DNA of 29,181 nt from Anaerolineales bacterium UBA1429 (lineage in GTDB: Bacteria; Chloroflexota; Anaerolineae; UBA1429). The stretch covers positions 522 through 29,702 of the forward strand of contig DCTX01000067.1 of the NCBI GenBank assembly GCA_002329325.1, in the 5' to 3' direction. Positions 7,845-15,546 of the stretch are shown here, piece by piece. Below the pieces are notes generated by a model. That model searched no databases, was not told the origin of the DNA, and saw only the letters and a program-made list of their open reading frames with translations. The position numbers were made by a program, and so were the translations under genes. Position 1 is the first letter of the stretch. Every line of letters begins with the position of its first letter.

Positions 7845-7853
7845 TGGTATAAT
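7845..7853 (+). promoter_or_regulatory. Extended -10 promoter of the arrestin-like gene
   Basis: TGGTATAAT, a TGn extension directly before a perfect TATAAT (7848-7853). The -35 region at 17 bases (tttcgc) is weak, as expected for extended -10 promoters. It predicts a leader of about 125 nt before the ATG at 7987. Confidence 0.6.
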
Positions 7854-7897
7854 GAGCAGGATAGAACGTTGCCAAATGCACTGACGAACGCGTCGCG

Positions 7898-7943
7898 CCA
7901 GCCATGGGCGCCCGATCGGCGCGCTGCCGGCGCCGATGGCTGG
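7898..7943 (+). repeat. 15-base-arm inverted repeat in the leader of the arrestin-like gene
   Basis: Arms ccagccatgggcgcc (7898-7912) and ggcgccgatggctgg (7929-7943) pair with a single mismatch around a 16-base loop. The hairpin starts about 40 nt after the predicted transcription start and ends 32 nt before the ribosome binding site. It could be an mRNA-stabilising element, a protein-binding site or a regulatory leader; no known riboswitch class was recognised. Confidence 0.7.
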
Positions 7944-7986
7944 ATAGCGATGCGCCTGGCTGCACAAGCCGCGTTAGGAGGCTGTG

Positions 7987-9225
7987 ATGCACACAATCAG
8001 ATCCTGGCTTGCAGAGTGCGCGGCGCGCATCTCACAGCTCTCATGGCTCTCGCCCATATTCGAGATCGCCGATCGGGCGGTGGTGCTGGGCAGCCTGAGC
8101 GGCGGCCTGCTGTTCCTGCTCGTGGGGGCGGCGTTGGGCGCCCGCAATCGGGGCTTTGCCGGGGCCGTCATCGGCGCCCTCTCGGCCCTGATCGCGGGGA
8201 TGCTGCTGGGAGGCCTGGTGGGGAGCCTGTTCGCCTCGCGCCAGGGTGAGGTGCAGGCCGATTTCGACCTCGAGGACCGGCCCGGCGGCTATGCGCCGGG
8301 CGATACGCTGGCCGGCTATGTGCGGCTGACGCCGACGCGCAGCGGCCGGATCGCTGGCGGGCGCGTGCTGCTGGTCTGCCGGGGCTTTTACGTCCATGAT
8401 GATGACGTGGATGCGGAGGGTGAGCCCGATCTGGTGCGCGACGTCAAGACGCTGCACGTGCAAGAGCTGCCGGTCATCCCGGCGGCGACGGTGCGCCGCG
8501 GCGCGCCGTTGCGCTATCCGTTCCGCATGACGCTGCCAGAGCGCCCGCTGCCCACGCATCACGGCTTTGCCTGCTCTGTGCGCTGGAGCCTGCACGCCGA
8601 TTTGGAGGACGCGGTGGATCCGGGCAACCAGGGCAGCCAGGAGGTCTTTGTGCAGGCCGTGGTCCCGCCGGGCGTGGGGGCGCGGTCAGAACGCGCGGCG
8701 GCCTCTTCGCCCGCGGCGGAGCTGGTGCTGGCGCTGCCGCGCACGGCCTATGCCGAGGGCGAGACGCTGCAGGGACGGGTGATCGTCAATCCGGAGGACG
8801 ATCTGCTCGCCAGCGAGGTGCGCGCCATCCTGCTGCGGGTGGAGCACAACCCTCGCGGCGCGGACCATGTGGTCTACATCACGGGCTGGAACCCGGAGAC
8901 GGGGCGCTTTCGCGGCGAGAGCCGCCCCGGCGGCCAGGGCGGCACGACGTACGTATGGCTGGAGGACGAGGCCGACCTCGCCGAGCATGTGCGCCTGACC
9001 CAGGGGGAGAAGCGCCTGTTCGACTTTTCCTTCCAGGTGCCCCAGCAATGGCGTCCCTCCCTCCAGACGGAGCACGGTGACGTGGCCTGGCGGGTGGTGG
9101 CCGTGCTCTCGCGCCCCATGGGGCCGGACCTGCGGGTGCAGCAGAGCATCACCGTGCACACCGGCGCGCCCCACGTCGCCCGCGTGCTGGCATCCGATGC
9201 AGGCCAGGGGGGCGAGCAGGAATAG
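7987..9225 (+). CDS. Membrane-anchored protein with two arrestin/Spo0M-like beta-sandwich domains
   Basis: A 412-residue protein of no firmly known function. Residues about 31-52 and 58-81 form two Gly/Ala-rich hydrophobic helices; the rest is predicted soluble. Two similar beta-sandwich segments follow. The first (about 92-235) contains GGYAPGDTLAGYVRL and VLLVCRGFYVHDD, then RYPFRMTLPE. The second (about 245-395) contains TAYAEGETLQGRVIVNPE and AILLRVEHNPRG, then FDFSFQVPQ and WRVVAVLSRP. The order, in which a ligand-type 'Y.pGe.l.G.v' strand precedes a 'f.f.lP' strand, resembles arrestin-N/C and Spo0M folds. The start ATG at 7987 has AGGAGG five bases upstream; GTG at 7984 is too close. 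It has its own promoter and a structured leader. The arrestin-fold assignment is by pattern and is moderate. Confidence 0.65.
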   Translation: MHTIRSWLAECAARISQLSWLSPIFEIADRAVVLGSLSGGLLFLLVGAALGARNRGFAGAVIGALSALIAGMLLGGLVGSLFASRQGEVQADFDLEDRPGGYAPGDTLAGYVRLTPTRSGRIAGGRVLLVCRGFYVHDDDVDAEGEPDLVRDVKTLHVQELPVIPAATVRRGAPLRYPFRMTLPERPLPTHHGFACSVRWSLHADLEDAVDPGNQGSQEVFVQAVVPPGVGARSERAAASSPAAELVLALPRTAYAEGETLQGRVIVNPEDDLLASEVRAILLRVEHNPRGADHVVYITGWNPETGRFRGESRPGGQGGTTYVWLEDEADLAEHVRLTQGEKRLFDFSFQVPQQWRPSLQTEHGDVAWRVVAVLSRPMGPDLRVQQSITVHTGAPHVARVLASDAGQGGEQE

Positions 9226-9244
9226 GGCAGGCGCGGGCTCTCGG

Positions 9245-9280
9245 GCCGGCGGATCGAGGGGCAACTCTGCCCCTGCCGGC
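9245..9280 (+). terminator. Two-part hairpin after the arrestin-like gene
   Basis: An inner stem aggggca (9257-9263) with tgcccct (9268-9274) around a 4-base loop, capped outside by gccggc repeats (9245-9250 and 9275-9280). It lies 20 bases after the stop codon. No T tract follows. Confidence 0.5.
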
Positions 9281-9336
9281 GCTCCTTCCCTGTGTTTGCC
9301 CATCGGATGCGCGCTGAATGCAGGCTAGCGGGCTTT

Positions 9337-9365
9337 TTGACGAGAACCCCCTTGCACGGTAGAAT
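9337..9365 (+). promoter_or_regulatory. Sigma-70-type promoter of the ffh-rpsP-khpA-rimM run
   Basis: TTGACG (9337-9342), a 17-base spacer and TAGAAT (9360-9365), ending 37 bases before the ffh start. It probably drives the ffh-rpsP-khpA-rimM-dprA run, as no other good promoter was seen within that run. Confidence 0.7.
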
Positions 9366-9402
9366 AGTAGAGTTGCGAACGCATAGGATTGGGTAGGCAC
9401 GG

Positions 9403-10728
9403 ATGTTTGACGCGCTCTCGGAACGCATTCAGCAGACCTTCCGCAAGCTGGCCGGCAAGGGTCGCCTCTCAGAGGCGGACGTCAAGGCCGCTTTGCGTGA
9501 TGTGCGCATGGCGCTCCTGGAGGCGGATGTCAACTTTCGCGTCGTCAAGGACTTTACCGATCGGGTAGGCCAGCGGGCCATCGGCGAGGAGGTCCTGCGT
9601 TCTCTGACGCCGGCCCAGATGGTGGTCAAGATCGTCAACGAGGAGATGGTCGCTCTCCTGGGCGAGCCTGCCCGGCTGGACCTGGGCGGCAAGCCGCCTG
9701 TGGTGCTGATGCTTGTGGGCTTGCAGGGCTCCGGCAAGACGACCATGGCCGCCAAGTTGGGCGTGTTTTTGCGGAAGAACGGGCACCGGCCGCTGCTGGT
9801 GGCTGCCGACGTCTACCGGCCCGCGGCCATCCAACAGTTGGAGACCCTGGGGCGCGAGGTGGATATCCCGGTCCATAGCGAAGGCGACAGGGTGGCGCCG
9901 CCCCAGATCTGCCGCAATGCCGTGGCGCGGGCGACCCGCGAGGGTTACGACGTCGTCCTGCTGGACACGGCCGGGCGCCTGCAGATCGACGAGCGCATGA
10001 TGACCGAGCTGGAGCAGATCCGCCAGCAGACCAAGCCCCGCGAGGTGCTCCTGGTGGTGGATGCCATGACCGGCCAGGAGGCCGTGGCCGTCGCTGACGA
10101 GTTCCACAAGCGCGTGTCGATCACCGGCCTGCTGCTGACCAAGGTGGACGGCGATGCCCGAGGCGGCGCAGCCCTCTCGGTGCGGGCGGTGACGGGCGTG
10201 CCCATCAAGTTCATGGGCGTGGGCGAAAAGGCCAGCGACCTGGAGCCGTTCCATCCAGACCGGTTGGCGTCTCGCATCCTGGGTATGGGGGACGTGCTCA
10301 CCCTGATCGAGCGCGCCGAAGCGGCCATGTCGCAGGCCGATGCCGCCGCGCTGGAGAAAAAGATGCGCACGGCCAGCTTTACGCTGGAGGATTTCACCGA
10401 GCAGCTCAAGACCGTGCGTCGGATGGGCTCCCTCAGCGAGTTGCTGGGCATGATCCCCGGCCTGCAGCAGGCGGGCCGCGAGATCCCGGAGGATGTCACC
10501 GAGCGTGGGCTGGTGGTGACGGAGGCGATCATCAACTCGATGACCCGCGCCGAACGCCGCGACCCCCGCATCATCAACGCCAGTCGCAAGCGCCGCATCG
10601 CCAGGGGCAGCGGCACCAGCGTACAAGAGGTCAATCAACTGCTGCGCCAGTTCACCCAGATGCAGCAGATGATGAAAAAGATGCAGAGCGGCAGGGGGAT
10701 GCGCTCCCTCATGCCGTGGATGCGCTAG
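9403..10728 (+). CDS. ffh: Ffh, signal recognition particle GTPase (SRP54)
   Basis: The 441-residue protein subunit of the signal recognition particle, which binds 4.5S/6S RNA and signal sequences and delivers ribosomes to FtsY at the membrane. N domain at residues 1-90 (MFDALSERIQQTFRKLAGKG), then the NG GTPase with P-loop GLQGSGKTT (106-114), DTAGR (188-192) and TKVDGDARGG (about 246-255). The methionine-rich M domain begins near residue 300, with MGSLSELLGMIPG and RRDPRIINASRKRRIARGSG, the RNA-binding helix-turn-helix, and ends QMQQMMKKMQSGRGM. The full length is normal. It heads a plus-strand block, 49 bases ahead of rpsP. The ribosome binding site is weak. Confidence 0.98.
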   Translation: MFDALSERIQQTFRKLAGKGRLSEADVKAALRDVRMALLEADVNFRVVKDFTDRVGQRAIGEEVLRSLTPAQMVVKIVNEEMVALLGEPARLDLGGKPPVVLMLVGLQGSGKTTMAAKLGVFLRKNGHRPLLVAADVYRPAAIQQLETLGREVDIPVHSEGDRVAPPQICRNAVARATREGYDVVLLDTAGRLQIDERMMTELEQIRQQTKPREVLLVVDAMTGQEAVAVADEFHKRVSITGLLLTKVDGDARGGAALSVRAVTGVPIKFMGVGEKASDLEPFHPDRLASRILGMGDVLTLIERAEAAMSQADAAALEKKMRTASFTLEDFTEQLKTVRRMGSLSELLGMIPGLQQAGREIPEDVTERGLVVTEAIINSMTRAERRDPRIINASRKRRIARGSGTSVQEVNQLLRQFTQMQQMMKKMQSGRGMRSLMPWMR

Positions 10729-10777
10729 CCAATCGTCAAGACCGATCCGGTTTCGAATCAACAGTGGGGATGGGAGT

Positions 10778-11089
10778 ATGGTAAGAATTCGACTGTTTCG
10801 CGTCGGCGCTATCCGTCAGCCTAGCTACCGCATCGTGGTAGCCGATCAGCGTTCCCCTCGGGATGGGCGCTTTATCGAGATCATTGGCCACTATAACCCG
10901 CGCACCGAGCCGGAGACGGTGGAAGTGGATCGGGAGCGCGCCCTCTACTGGCTGCAGAACGGCGCCCAGCCCTCTGAGGCCGTGGCTCGCCTGTTGGAGA
11001 AGACCTCCGTCATGGCGATCCATCGCGGCGAGGCCACTTTGGAGGCCGTCGAGGGCAGCAGCGCGGAGGCTGAAGCGGCTGTCGAGTAG
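10778..11089 (+). CDS. rpsP: 30S ribosomal protein S16
   Basis: A 103-residue S16, a 30S assembly protein that binds 16S rRNA. The N-terminus MVRIRLFRVGAIRQPSYRIVVAD and the following SPRDGRFIEIIGHYNP are diagnostic. It exceeds the usual 80-90 residues by a Glu/Ala-rich acidic tail after about residue 88. It begins at ATG 10778 behind a GGGGATGGGAG purine run. It lies between ffh and khpA, the usual order. Confidence 0.97.
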   Translation: MVRIRLFRVGAIRQPSYRIVVADQRSPRDGRFIEIIGHYNPRTEPETVEVDRERALYWLQNGAQPSEAVARLLEKTSVMAIHRGEATLEAVEGSSAEAEAAVE

Positions 11090-11140
11090 CCCGCGAGGCC
11101 ATCTGTCGTCTGTACGCTGTTCCGTACCGGGAGGAGAGCT

Positions 11141-11371
11141 ATGCGCGAGTTGATCGAGTTCATGGCGCGAGAGCTGGTGGATCACCCGGAAGCCGTGCGC
11201 GTTCAGCAGATTCGTGGCAACCGGGCGGCCATCTTCAAGCTCTACGTGGCCGATGACGACAAGGGCTGGGTGATCGGACGCAAGGGGCGCGTTGCCAATG
11301 CCATGCGCTCTTTGTTGCAGGTTTCTGGCTCGCTCAAGGGCCGGAACCGTGTGATGCTAGATATCGTATGA
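11141..11371 (+). CDS. khpA: KhpA-like single KH-domain RNA-binding protein
   Basis: A 76-residue KH protein. The RNA-binding GxxG loop is GRKG (residues 46-49) within WVIGRKGRVANAMRSLL. KhpA proteins pair with KhpB/Jag in many Gram-positive bacteria and affect division and sRNA function; whether a KhpB partner exists lies outside this window. The start at 11141 has GGGAGGAG just upstream. Its TGA stop overlaps the rimM start (ATGA, 11368-11371), so the two are translationally coupled. Confidence 0.93.
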   Translation: MRELIEFMARELVDHPEAVRVQQIRGNRAAIFKLYVADDDKGWVIGRKGRVANAMRSLLQVSGSLKGRNRVMLDIV

Positions 11372-11907
11372 TGCCCCCCGCCTCGGCTTCAGAGGGCGCC
11401 GGCCTGGCCAGTGTCAGCTATCTTGTCATCGGCCAGGTGGTAGGCGCCCGGGGGCTCTCGGGGGAGCTCAAGGTCCGCATCGAGAGCGATGACCCCGAGA
11501 GGTTCTTTGACCTCGAATGGGCCTACCTTGGCGACGAGCGCCGCCGCATGCGCGTGGAGGATGTGCGCCTGGTCAAGGGAGTGGCCCTTGTGCGGTTTGA
11601 GGGGATCGCCGATCGCACCGCCGCCGAGGCGCTACGGGGCCAATACTTGCAGGTTCCGGTGGACGACGCCGTGCCCCTCGGGGAGGGCGAGTACTATGTC
11701 CACCAGATCGAAGGGCTCCAGGTGCGCACGGATACGGGCGAGGAGCTGGGCTACGTCCACGAGGTCCTCGCCACGGGCGCCAATGACGTCTATGTGGTGC
11801 GTGGGCCCGGAGGAGAGCTGCTCTTGCCGGCGATCAAGGATGTCATCCTGCATGTGGATCTGGAACAAGGGATCCTGACGGTGCACCTCTTGGAGGGCTT
11901 GCGCTAG
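11368..11907 (+). CDS. rimM: RimM, 16S rRNA processing / 30S assembly factor
   Basis: A 179-residue RimM, which binds ribosomal protein S19 and aids maturation of the 30S head. The N-terminal RimM beta-barrel shows VIGQVVGARGLSGELKV and the C-terminal PRC-barrel shows GYVHEVLATGANDVYVVRG followed by LLLPAIKDVI. Translation starts at ATG 11368, overlapping the khpA stop; a second ATG follows at 11371. In most genomes trmD comes next, but here dprA follows after 18 bases. Confidence 0.96.
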   Translation: MMPPASASEGAGLASVSYLVIGQVVGARGLSGELKVRIESDDPERFFDLEWAYLGDERRRMRVEDVRLVKGVALVRFEGIADRTAAEALRGQYLQVPVDDAVPLGEGEYYVHQIEGLQVRTDTGEELGYVHEVLATGANDVYVVRGPGGELLLPAIKDVILHVDLEQGILTVHLLEGLR

Positions 11908-11925
11908 GCGCGCAGGGGGCACAGC

Positions 11926-13011
11926 GTGAGCGACCTGCAGTACTGGATCGGCTTCCAACTCACCCAGGGGATCGGTCCGGTTCGCTTGCGAGCGCTGATA
12001 GACCATTTCGGCGATGTGGAAACGGCCTGGCATGCCAGCGCCGTTTCTTTGCGTGCCGCCGGGCTGAATCAGGCCGCCGTCGAGCGGCTCCTCTATGCCC
12101 GCAGCCGTCTGGACCTGGCGGCGGAGGTGGCGCGCCTGGAGCGCTACGGCGTTCGCGCCCTGACCTGGGCGGATCCCGAGTACCCCAAGTTGCTGCGCGA
12201 GATCGACCAGCCGCCGCCGGTGCTGTATGTCAGGGGAACGTTGCTGCCCCAGGACGAGTTCGCCGTGGCCTTGGTGGGCACCCGCAACGCCTCGGTCTAT
12301 GGCAAGCAGGTGGCGGAGCGCCTGGCCACGGGCCTGGCCCAGAACGGCATCACCGTCGTGAGCGGGCTGGCCCTGGGCATCGATGGGATCGCTCACCGCG
12401 CCGCCCTGGCCGCCGGAGGGCGCACCCTGGCGGTGCTGGCCAGCGGCCTCGACGAGATCTATCCGCCGCGCCATCGTCCGTTGGCGCAAGAGATCGAAGC
12501 GGCGGGCGCGCTGCTCTCGGACTATGCCATCGGGGTCAAGCCCGAGGCGCGCAACTTTCCCCCGCGCAACCGCCTGATCAGCGGCCTCTCGCTGGGCACC
12601 GTCGTTGTGGAGGCGGGGGAGCGCAGCGGGGCTCTCATCACGCTGCAATTTGCCCTGGAGCAGGGGCGCGACACATTTGCCGTGCCGGGCAATGTGCACA
12701 GTCGCGCCAGCGATGGGACCAACGCGGCCATCCAGCGCGGCGAGGCCAAGTTGGTCACCCGCGTCGAGGACATCCTGGAGGAGCTGAACCTGGCGATGAT
12801 CGTGGAGCAGCGCCAGGTGGCCGAGGTGATCCCAGAGAACGCGGCGGAGGCAGCCCTGCTCAGCCGCCTGAGCCATGAGCCGGTTCACATCGACGAGTTG
12901 GTGCGTCAGTCGCAGCTTTCGACGGCCGAGGTATCGAGCACGCTGGTGATGATGGAACTCAAGGGCATGGTGCGCCGTGTGGAGCCTATGAGCTACGTGT
13001 TGGCGCGCTAG
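11926..13011 (+). CDS. dprA: DprA, DNA-processing protein that loads RecA on ssDNA
   Basis: A 361-residue DprA/Smf. It binds incoming single-stranded DNA during natural transformation and loads RecA. Residues 1-65 form a helical N-terminal HhH-like region (TQGIGPVRLRALI). The extended Rossmann core has VGTRNASVYG (117-126), VSGLALGIDGIAHRAAL (145-161), FPPRNRLISG (211-220) and EAGERSGALITL, then FAVPGN (251-256). Residues about 300-361 form a winged-helix DprA C-domain. The start is GTG 11926 behind CAGGGGGC. It is in tandem after rimM, 18 bases away. No com genes are visible, so a competence role is inferred from the family alone. Confidence 0.96.
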   Translation: MSDLQYWIGFQLTQGIGPVRLRALIDHFGDVETAWHASAVSLRAAGLNQAAVERLLYARSRLDLAAEVARLERYGVRALTWADPEYPKLLREIDQPPPVLYVRGTLLPQDEFAVALVGTRNASVYGKQVAERLATGLAQNGITVVSGLALGIDGIAHRAALAAGGRTLAVLASGLDEIYPPRHRPLAQEIEAAGALLSDYAIGVKPEARNFPPRNRLISGLSLGTVVVEAGERSGALITLQFALEQGRDTFAVPGNVHSRASDGTNAAIQRGEAKLVTRVEDILEELNLAMIVEQRQVAEVIPENAAEAALLSRLSHEPVHIDELVRQSQLSTAEVSSTLVMMELKGMVRRVEPMSYVLAR

Positions 13012-13034
13012 CCCCGCCACGCAACGAGGGGGAT

Positions 13035-14141
13035 ATGGGGACGATGCAGTCTATTGACCTATCCGATGTGTACATCACGATCCTGGCCGGTGGGAGTGGC
13101 ACGCGCCTCTGGCCGTTGAGCCGCAAGGCGCACCCCAAGCAGATCCTGCCGCTGGTGGGCGAGCGCTCGTTGCTGCGGCGCACGGTGGATCGCATCAGCC
13201 CGCTGGTGCCGCCCGAGCGCATCTTTATCCTGACGGGCCCGGAGCACGCGCCGGGCATCGCCGAGCAACTGCCCGAGGTGCCCACGGAGAACGTCTGGAT
13301 CGAGCCTTCGCCCAAGGGCACCGCGCCGGCCCTGGGCCTGGCCGCCATGCGGCTGGCGCAGCGCGCCGGCGGGCAGAGCGTCATGGTCTCGGTGCATGCC
13401 GACCACATGGTGGCCGACGAGGAGGCCTTCCGCACCTCTGTGCGGGCCGCCGTCGCCACGGCGCGCCGCGGGTTCCTGGTCACGGTGGGCATCGTGCCCA
13501 CTCATCCGGAGACCGGCTTTGGCTACATCGAGCGCAGCGAGGCCCTGGGCCCCGAGCAGGGCATCGACGTGTATCGCGTCTCGCGCTTTACTGAAAAGCC
13601 TGCCCTGCCCAAGGCCCAAGAGTTCGTAGCCAGCGGGCGGTTCTACTGGAACTCGGGCTACTTTGCCTGGACGCTCGATCATATCTTGATGGAGTACCAG
13701 CGTCTGCTGCCCAACCTGCACGCCCAGCTTGACATCATCGGCACTGCCGACGACATCGCTTCGCCGCGCATCCAGGGCATCTGGGAGCAGATCCAGCCGG
13801 TGACCATCGACGTGGGCATCATGGAGCAGGCGCGCCATGTCGCCGTCGTGCCCGCCGAGATGGGTTGGAGCGACGTGGGGAGCTGGGCCGCCATCTATGA
13901 CGTGCTGGAGAAGGACGCCGAGGGCAACGTGACGGCGGGCGTGGGCGAGCATCTAGCCATCGGCACCCGCAACACCCTGGTTCACGGCCAGAGCGGCCGC
14001 CTGATCGCCACCATCGGCGTGGACGGCCTGGTGATCGTGGATACGGGCGACGCGTTGCTGGTGATGGACCGCAACCGCGCGCAGGAGGTGGGCGCCCTGG
14101 TGGAGCGGCTGCGCGCCCAGGGCAAGCACGGCCACCTGTAA
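13035..14141 (+). CDS. manC: Mannose-1-phosphate guanylyltransferase
   Basis: A 368-residue nucleotidyltransferase making GDP-mannose from mannose-1-phosphate and GTP, the donor for mannosylated glycans and the precursor of GDP-fucose or GDP-rhamnose. The pyrophosphorylase signature GGSGTRLWPLSR followed by HPKQ lies at about residues 19-36, then FGYIE, FTEKP and FYWNSGYFAW in the middle. The C-terminal part is a short left-handed beta helix rather than a phosphomannose isomerase domain, so it is the single-function form. ATG 13035 has GAGGGGG close by; ATG 13044 is an alternative. It is 23 bases after dprA. GDP-mannose supply suits the glycosyltransferase genes at the right end of the window. 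Confidence 0.92.
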   Translation: MGTMQSIDLSDVYITILAGGSGTRLWPLSRKAHPKQILPLVGERSLLRRTVDRISPLVPPERIFILTGPEHAPGIAEQLPEVPTENVWIEPSPKGTAPALGLAAMRLAQRAGGQSVMVSVHADHMVADEEAFRTSVRAAVATARRGFLVTVGIVPTHPETGFGYIERSEALGPEQGIDVYRVSRFTEKPALPKAQEFVASGRFYWNSGYFAWTLDHILMEYQRLLPNLHAQLDIIGTADDIASPRIQGIWEQIQPVTIDVGIMEQARHVAVVPAEMGWSDVGSWAAIYDVLEKDAEGNVTAGVGEHLAIGTRNTLVHGQSGRLIATIGVDGLVIVDTGDALLVMDRNRAQEVGALVERLRAQGKHGHL

Positions 14142-14203
14142 TCTCCGGCGAGGCCGTCGGCCGGCTCGTTGCCCTCATCGAAGCGCCGAAGGAAGGCGTT
14201 GGC

Positions 14204-14219
14204 GCGGGCTGAAGCCCGC
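14204..14219 (+). repeat. Short GCGGGCT-GA-AGCCCGC hairpin
   Basis: Seven-base perfect arms around a 2-base loop, in the 113-bp gap between the guanylyltransferase and cinA-like genes. The core resembles a short hairpin found dispersed in several GC-rich bacterial groups; only one copy of this sequence was noticed here. Confidence 0.5.
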
Positions 14220-14254
14220 ATCCGCAGATATCCGACCATAGAAGGAGCACACAC

Positions 14255-15496
14255 GTGCAAGCAGAGATCGTGACCATCGGCACCGAGTTGCTGCTCGGCG
14301 AGATCGTGGATACCAACTCGGCCTGGATCGCCCAGCAACTGACGACCATCGGCCTCAACCTGTTCTACACCACCACCGTGGGCGACAACCTGGGCCGCAT
14401 CACCGACGTGCTCAAGCGCGCCCTGGCCCGCTGCGAGGTCGTCATCACCACCGGCGGCTTGGGCCCCACCCTGGACGACATGACTCGCCAGGGGGTGGCC
14501 GGCGCCACCGATCGCGAGCTCTACCTGGACGAGGAGTTGCTGGAGGAGATCCGCGCCTTCTTTGGTCGGCGCCGCTTCCAGATGCCCGAGAGCAACAACC
14601 GGCAGGCGCTCCTACCGCGGGGCGCCGAGGTGATCCACAATCCGGTGGGCACGGCGCCCGCCTTCTTCGTCGAGCACGAGGGACGCCTGATCATCAGCCT
14701 GCCCGGGGTGCCCCATGAGATGCGTTACCTCATGGAGCACGAGGTGCTGCCTCTGCTGGGCCAGCGCTACGGCCTGCGCGCCATGATCAAGAGCCGGGTG
14801 CTGCGCACCTGCGGCATCGGCGAGGGTTCTGTGGGCGAGCTGATCGCCGATTTCATGGAGCTCTCCAACCCGACGGTGGGCACGCGCGCCCATCCCGGCC
14901 AGACGGATGTCTGCATCACCGCCAAAGGCGAGAGCGAGGCAGAGGCCGAGGCCCTGATCGAGCCGGTGGAGGCCGAGATTCGCCGTCGGCTAGGCAACCA
15001 CGTCTTTGGCGTGGACCAGGAGACCATCTCTGACGCCGTGACGCGCGCGCTATGTGAGAGAGGCCTGCGGGTGGCGGCCGTGGAGACCACCAGCCAGGGC
15101 GAGCTGGCCCAGGCCATGAGTCGCTCCGCCATCGCCGCCGCAGCCAACGGGGCGGCGACCGCCTGGGCTGGGGGGCTCGTCGTCTCGGAGCGGGGGGCGC
15201 TGGAGCAGGCGCTGGGCCTGACCCCGGACCCGGAGGGCATCCTGGAGAGCCAGGAGCTGGCCAACGCCGCTGCGGCGGCCCTCTGCCAGCGCACCGGCGC
15301 TGACTATGGCCTGGTCATCCTGGGACCCATGGACCCGACGGCGGCCGGCGCTCGCGACGCGGTCTTTGCGCTGCAGACGCCCGATGGCCTGGTGAGCCCG
15401 GAGCCGCGCAAGGCCCGCGAGGGCGCGGTGGGTCGGGGTTGGCTCGTGCATCTGGGGCTGGACCTGGTGCGCCAACACGCGCTGGGGATGAGCTGA
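14255..15496 (+). CDS. CinA-like protein with eroded C-terminal deamidase half
   Basis: A 413-residue two-domain CinA. The N-terminal MoaB/COG1058-type half is well kept: MQAEIVTIGTELLLGEIVDTN, TTGGLGPTLDDMT, ADD FFVEHEGRLIISLPGVPHEM, then RTCGIGEGSVGELI. This half is linked to ADP-ribose pyrophosphatase activity in studied homologs. The C-terminal half (from about residue 260) should be the NMN deamidase (PncC/COG1546), whose serine lies in AESCTGG; here the matching segment reads AVETTSQGE, and the region is low in other family residues. The start is GTG 14255 with GAAGGAG seven bases upstream. It lies in the plus-strand run after the guanylyltransferase. Family membership is firm; the deamidase is probably inactive. 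Confidence 0.88.
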   Translation: MQAEIVTIGTELLLGEIVDTNSAWIAQQLTTIGLNLFYTTTVGDNLGRITDVLKRALARCEVVITTGGLGPTLDDMTRQGVAGATDRELYLDEELLEEIRAFFGRRRFQMPESNNRQALLPRGAEVIHNPVGTAPAFFVEHEGRLIISLPGVPHEMRYLMEHEVLPLLGQRYGLRAMIKSRVLRTCGIGEGSVGELIADFMELSNPTVGTRAHPGQTDVCITAKGESEAEAEALIEPVEAEIRRRLGNHVFGVDQETISDAVTRALCERGLRVAAVETTSQGELAQAMSRSAIAAAANGAATAWAGGLVVSERGALEQALGLTPDPEGILESQELANAAAAALCQRTGADYGLVILGPMDPTAAGARDAVFALQTPDGLVSPEPRKAREGAVGRGWLVHLGLDLVRQHALGMS

Positions 15497-15546
15497 GCGA
15501 AGGCGGCTGACCGCTGTGCCGCGAGGGACATACCGGGAGTGAGATC

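Larger units (their letters stand above)
7678..7986. other. 309-bp divergent intergenic region with two promoters and a leader hairpin
   Basis: This gap separates the GH1 gene (minus) from the arrestin-like gene (plus). It holds the GH1 promoter, an extended -10 promoter for the plus strand (7845-7853), and a large hairpin in the plus-strand leader (7898-7943). I see no small gene with a convincing ribosome binding site in it. Confidence 0.7.

Noticed and set aside
9469..10761. A 430-codon minus-strand frame opposite ffh
   Set aside because: It is a shadow of ffh, rich in His, Gln, Leu and Gly, with no motif.
11632..13020. A 462-codon minus-strand frame opposite rimM and dprA
   Set aside because: Antisense to two conserved genes; composition is typical of a codon-bias shadow.
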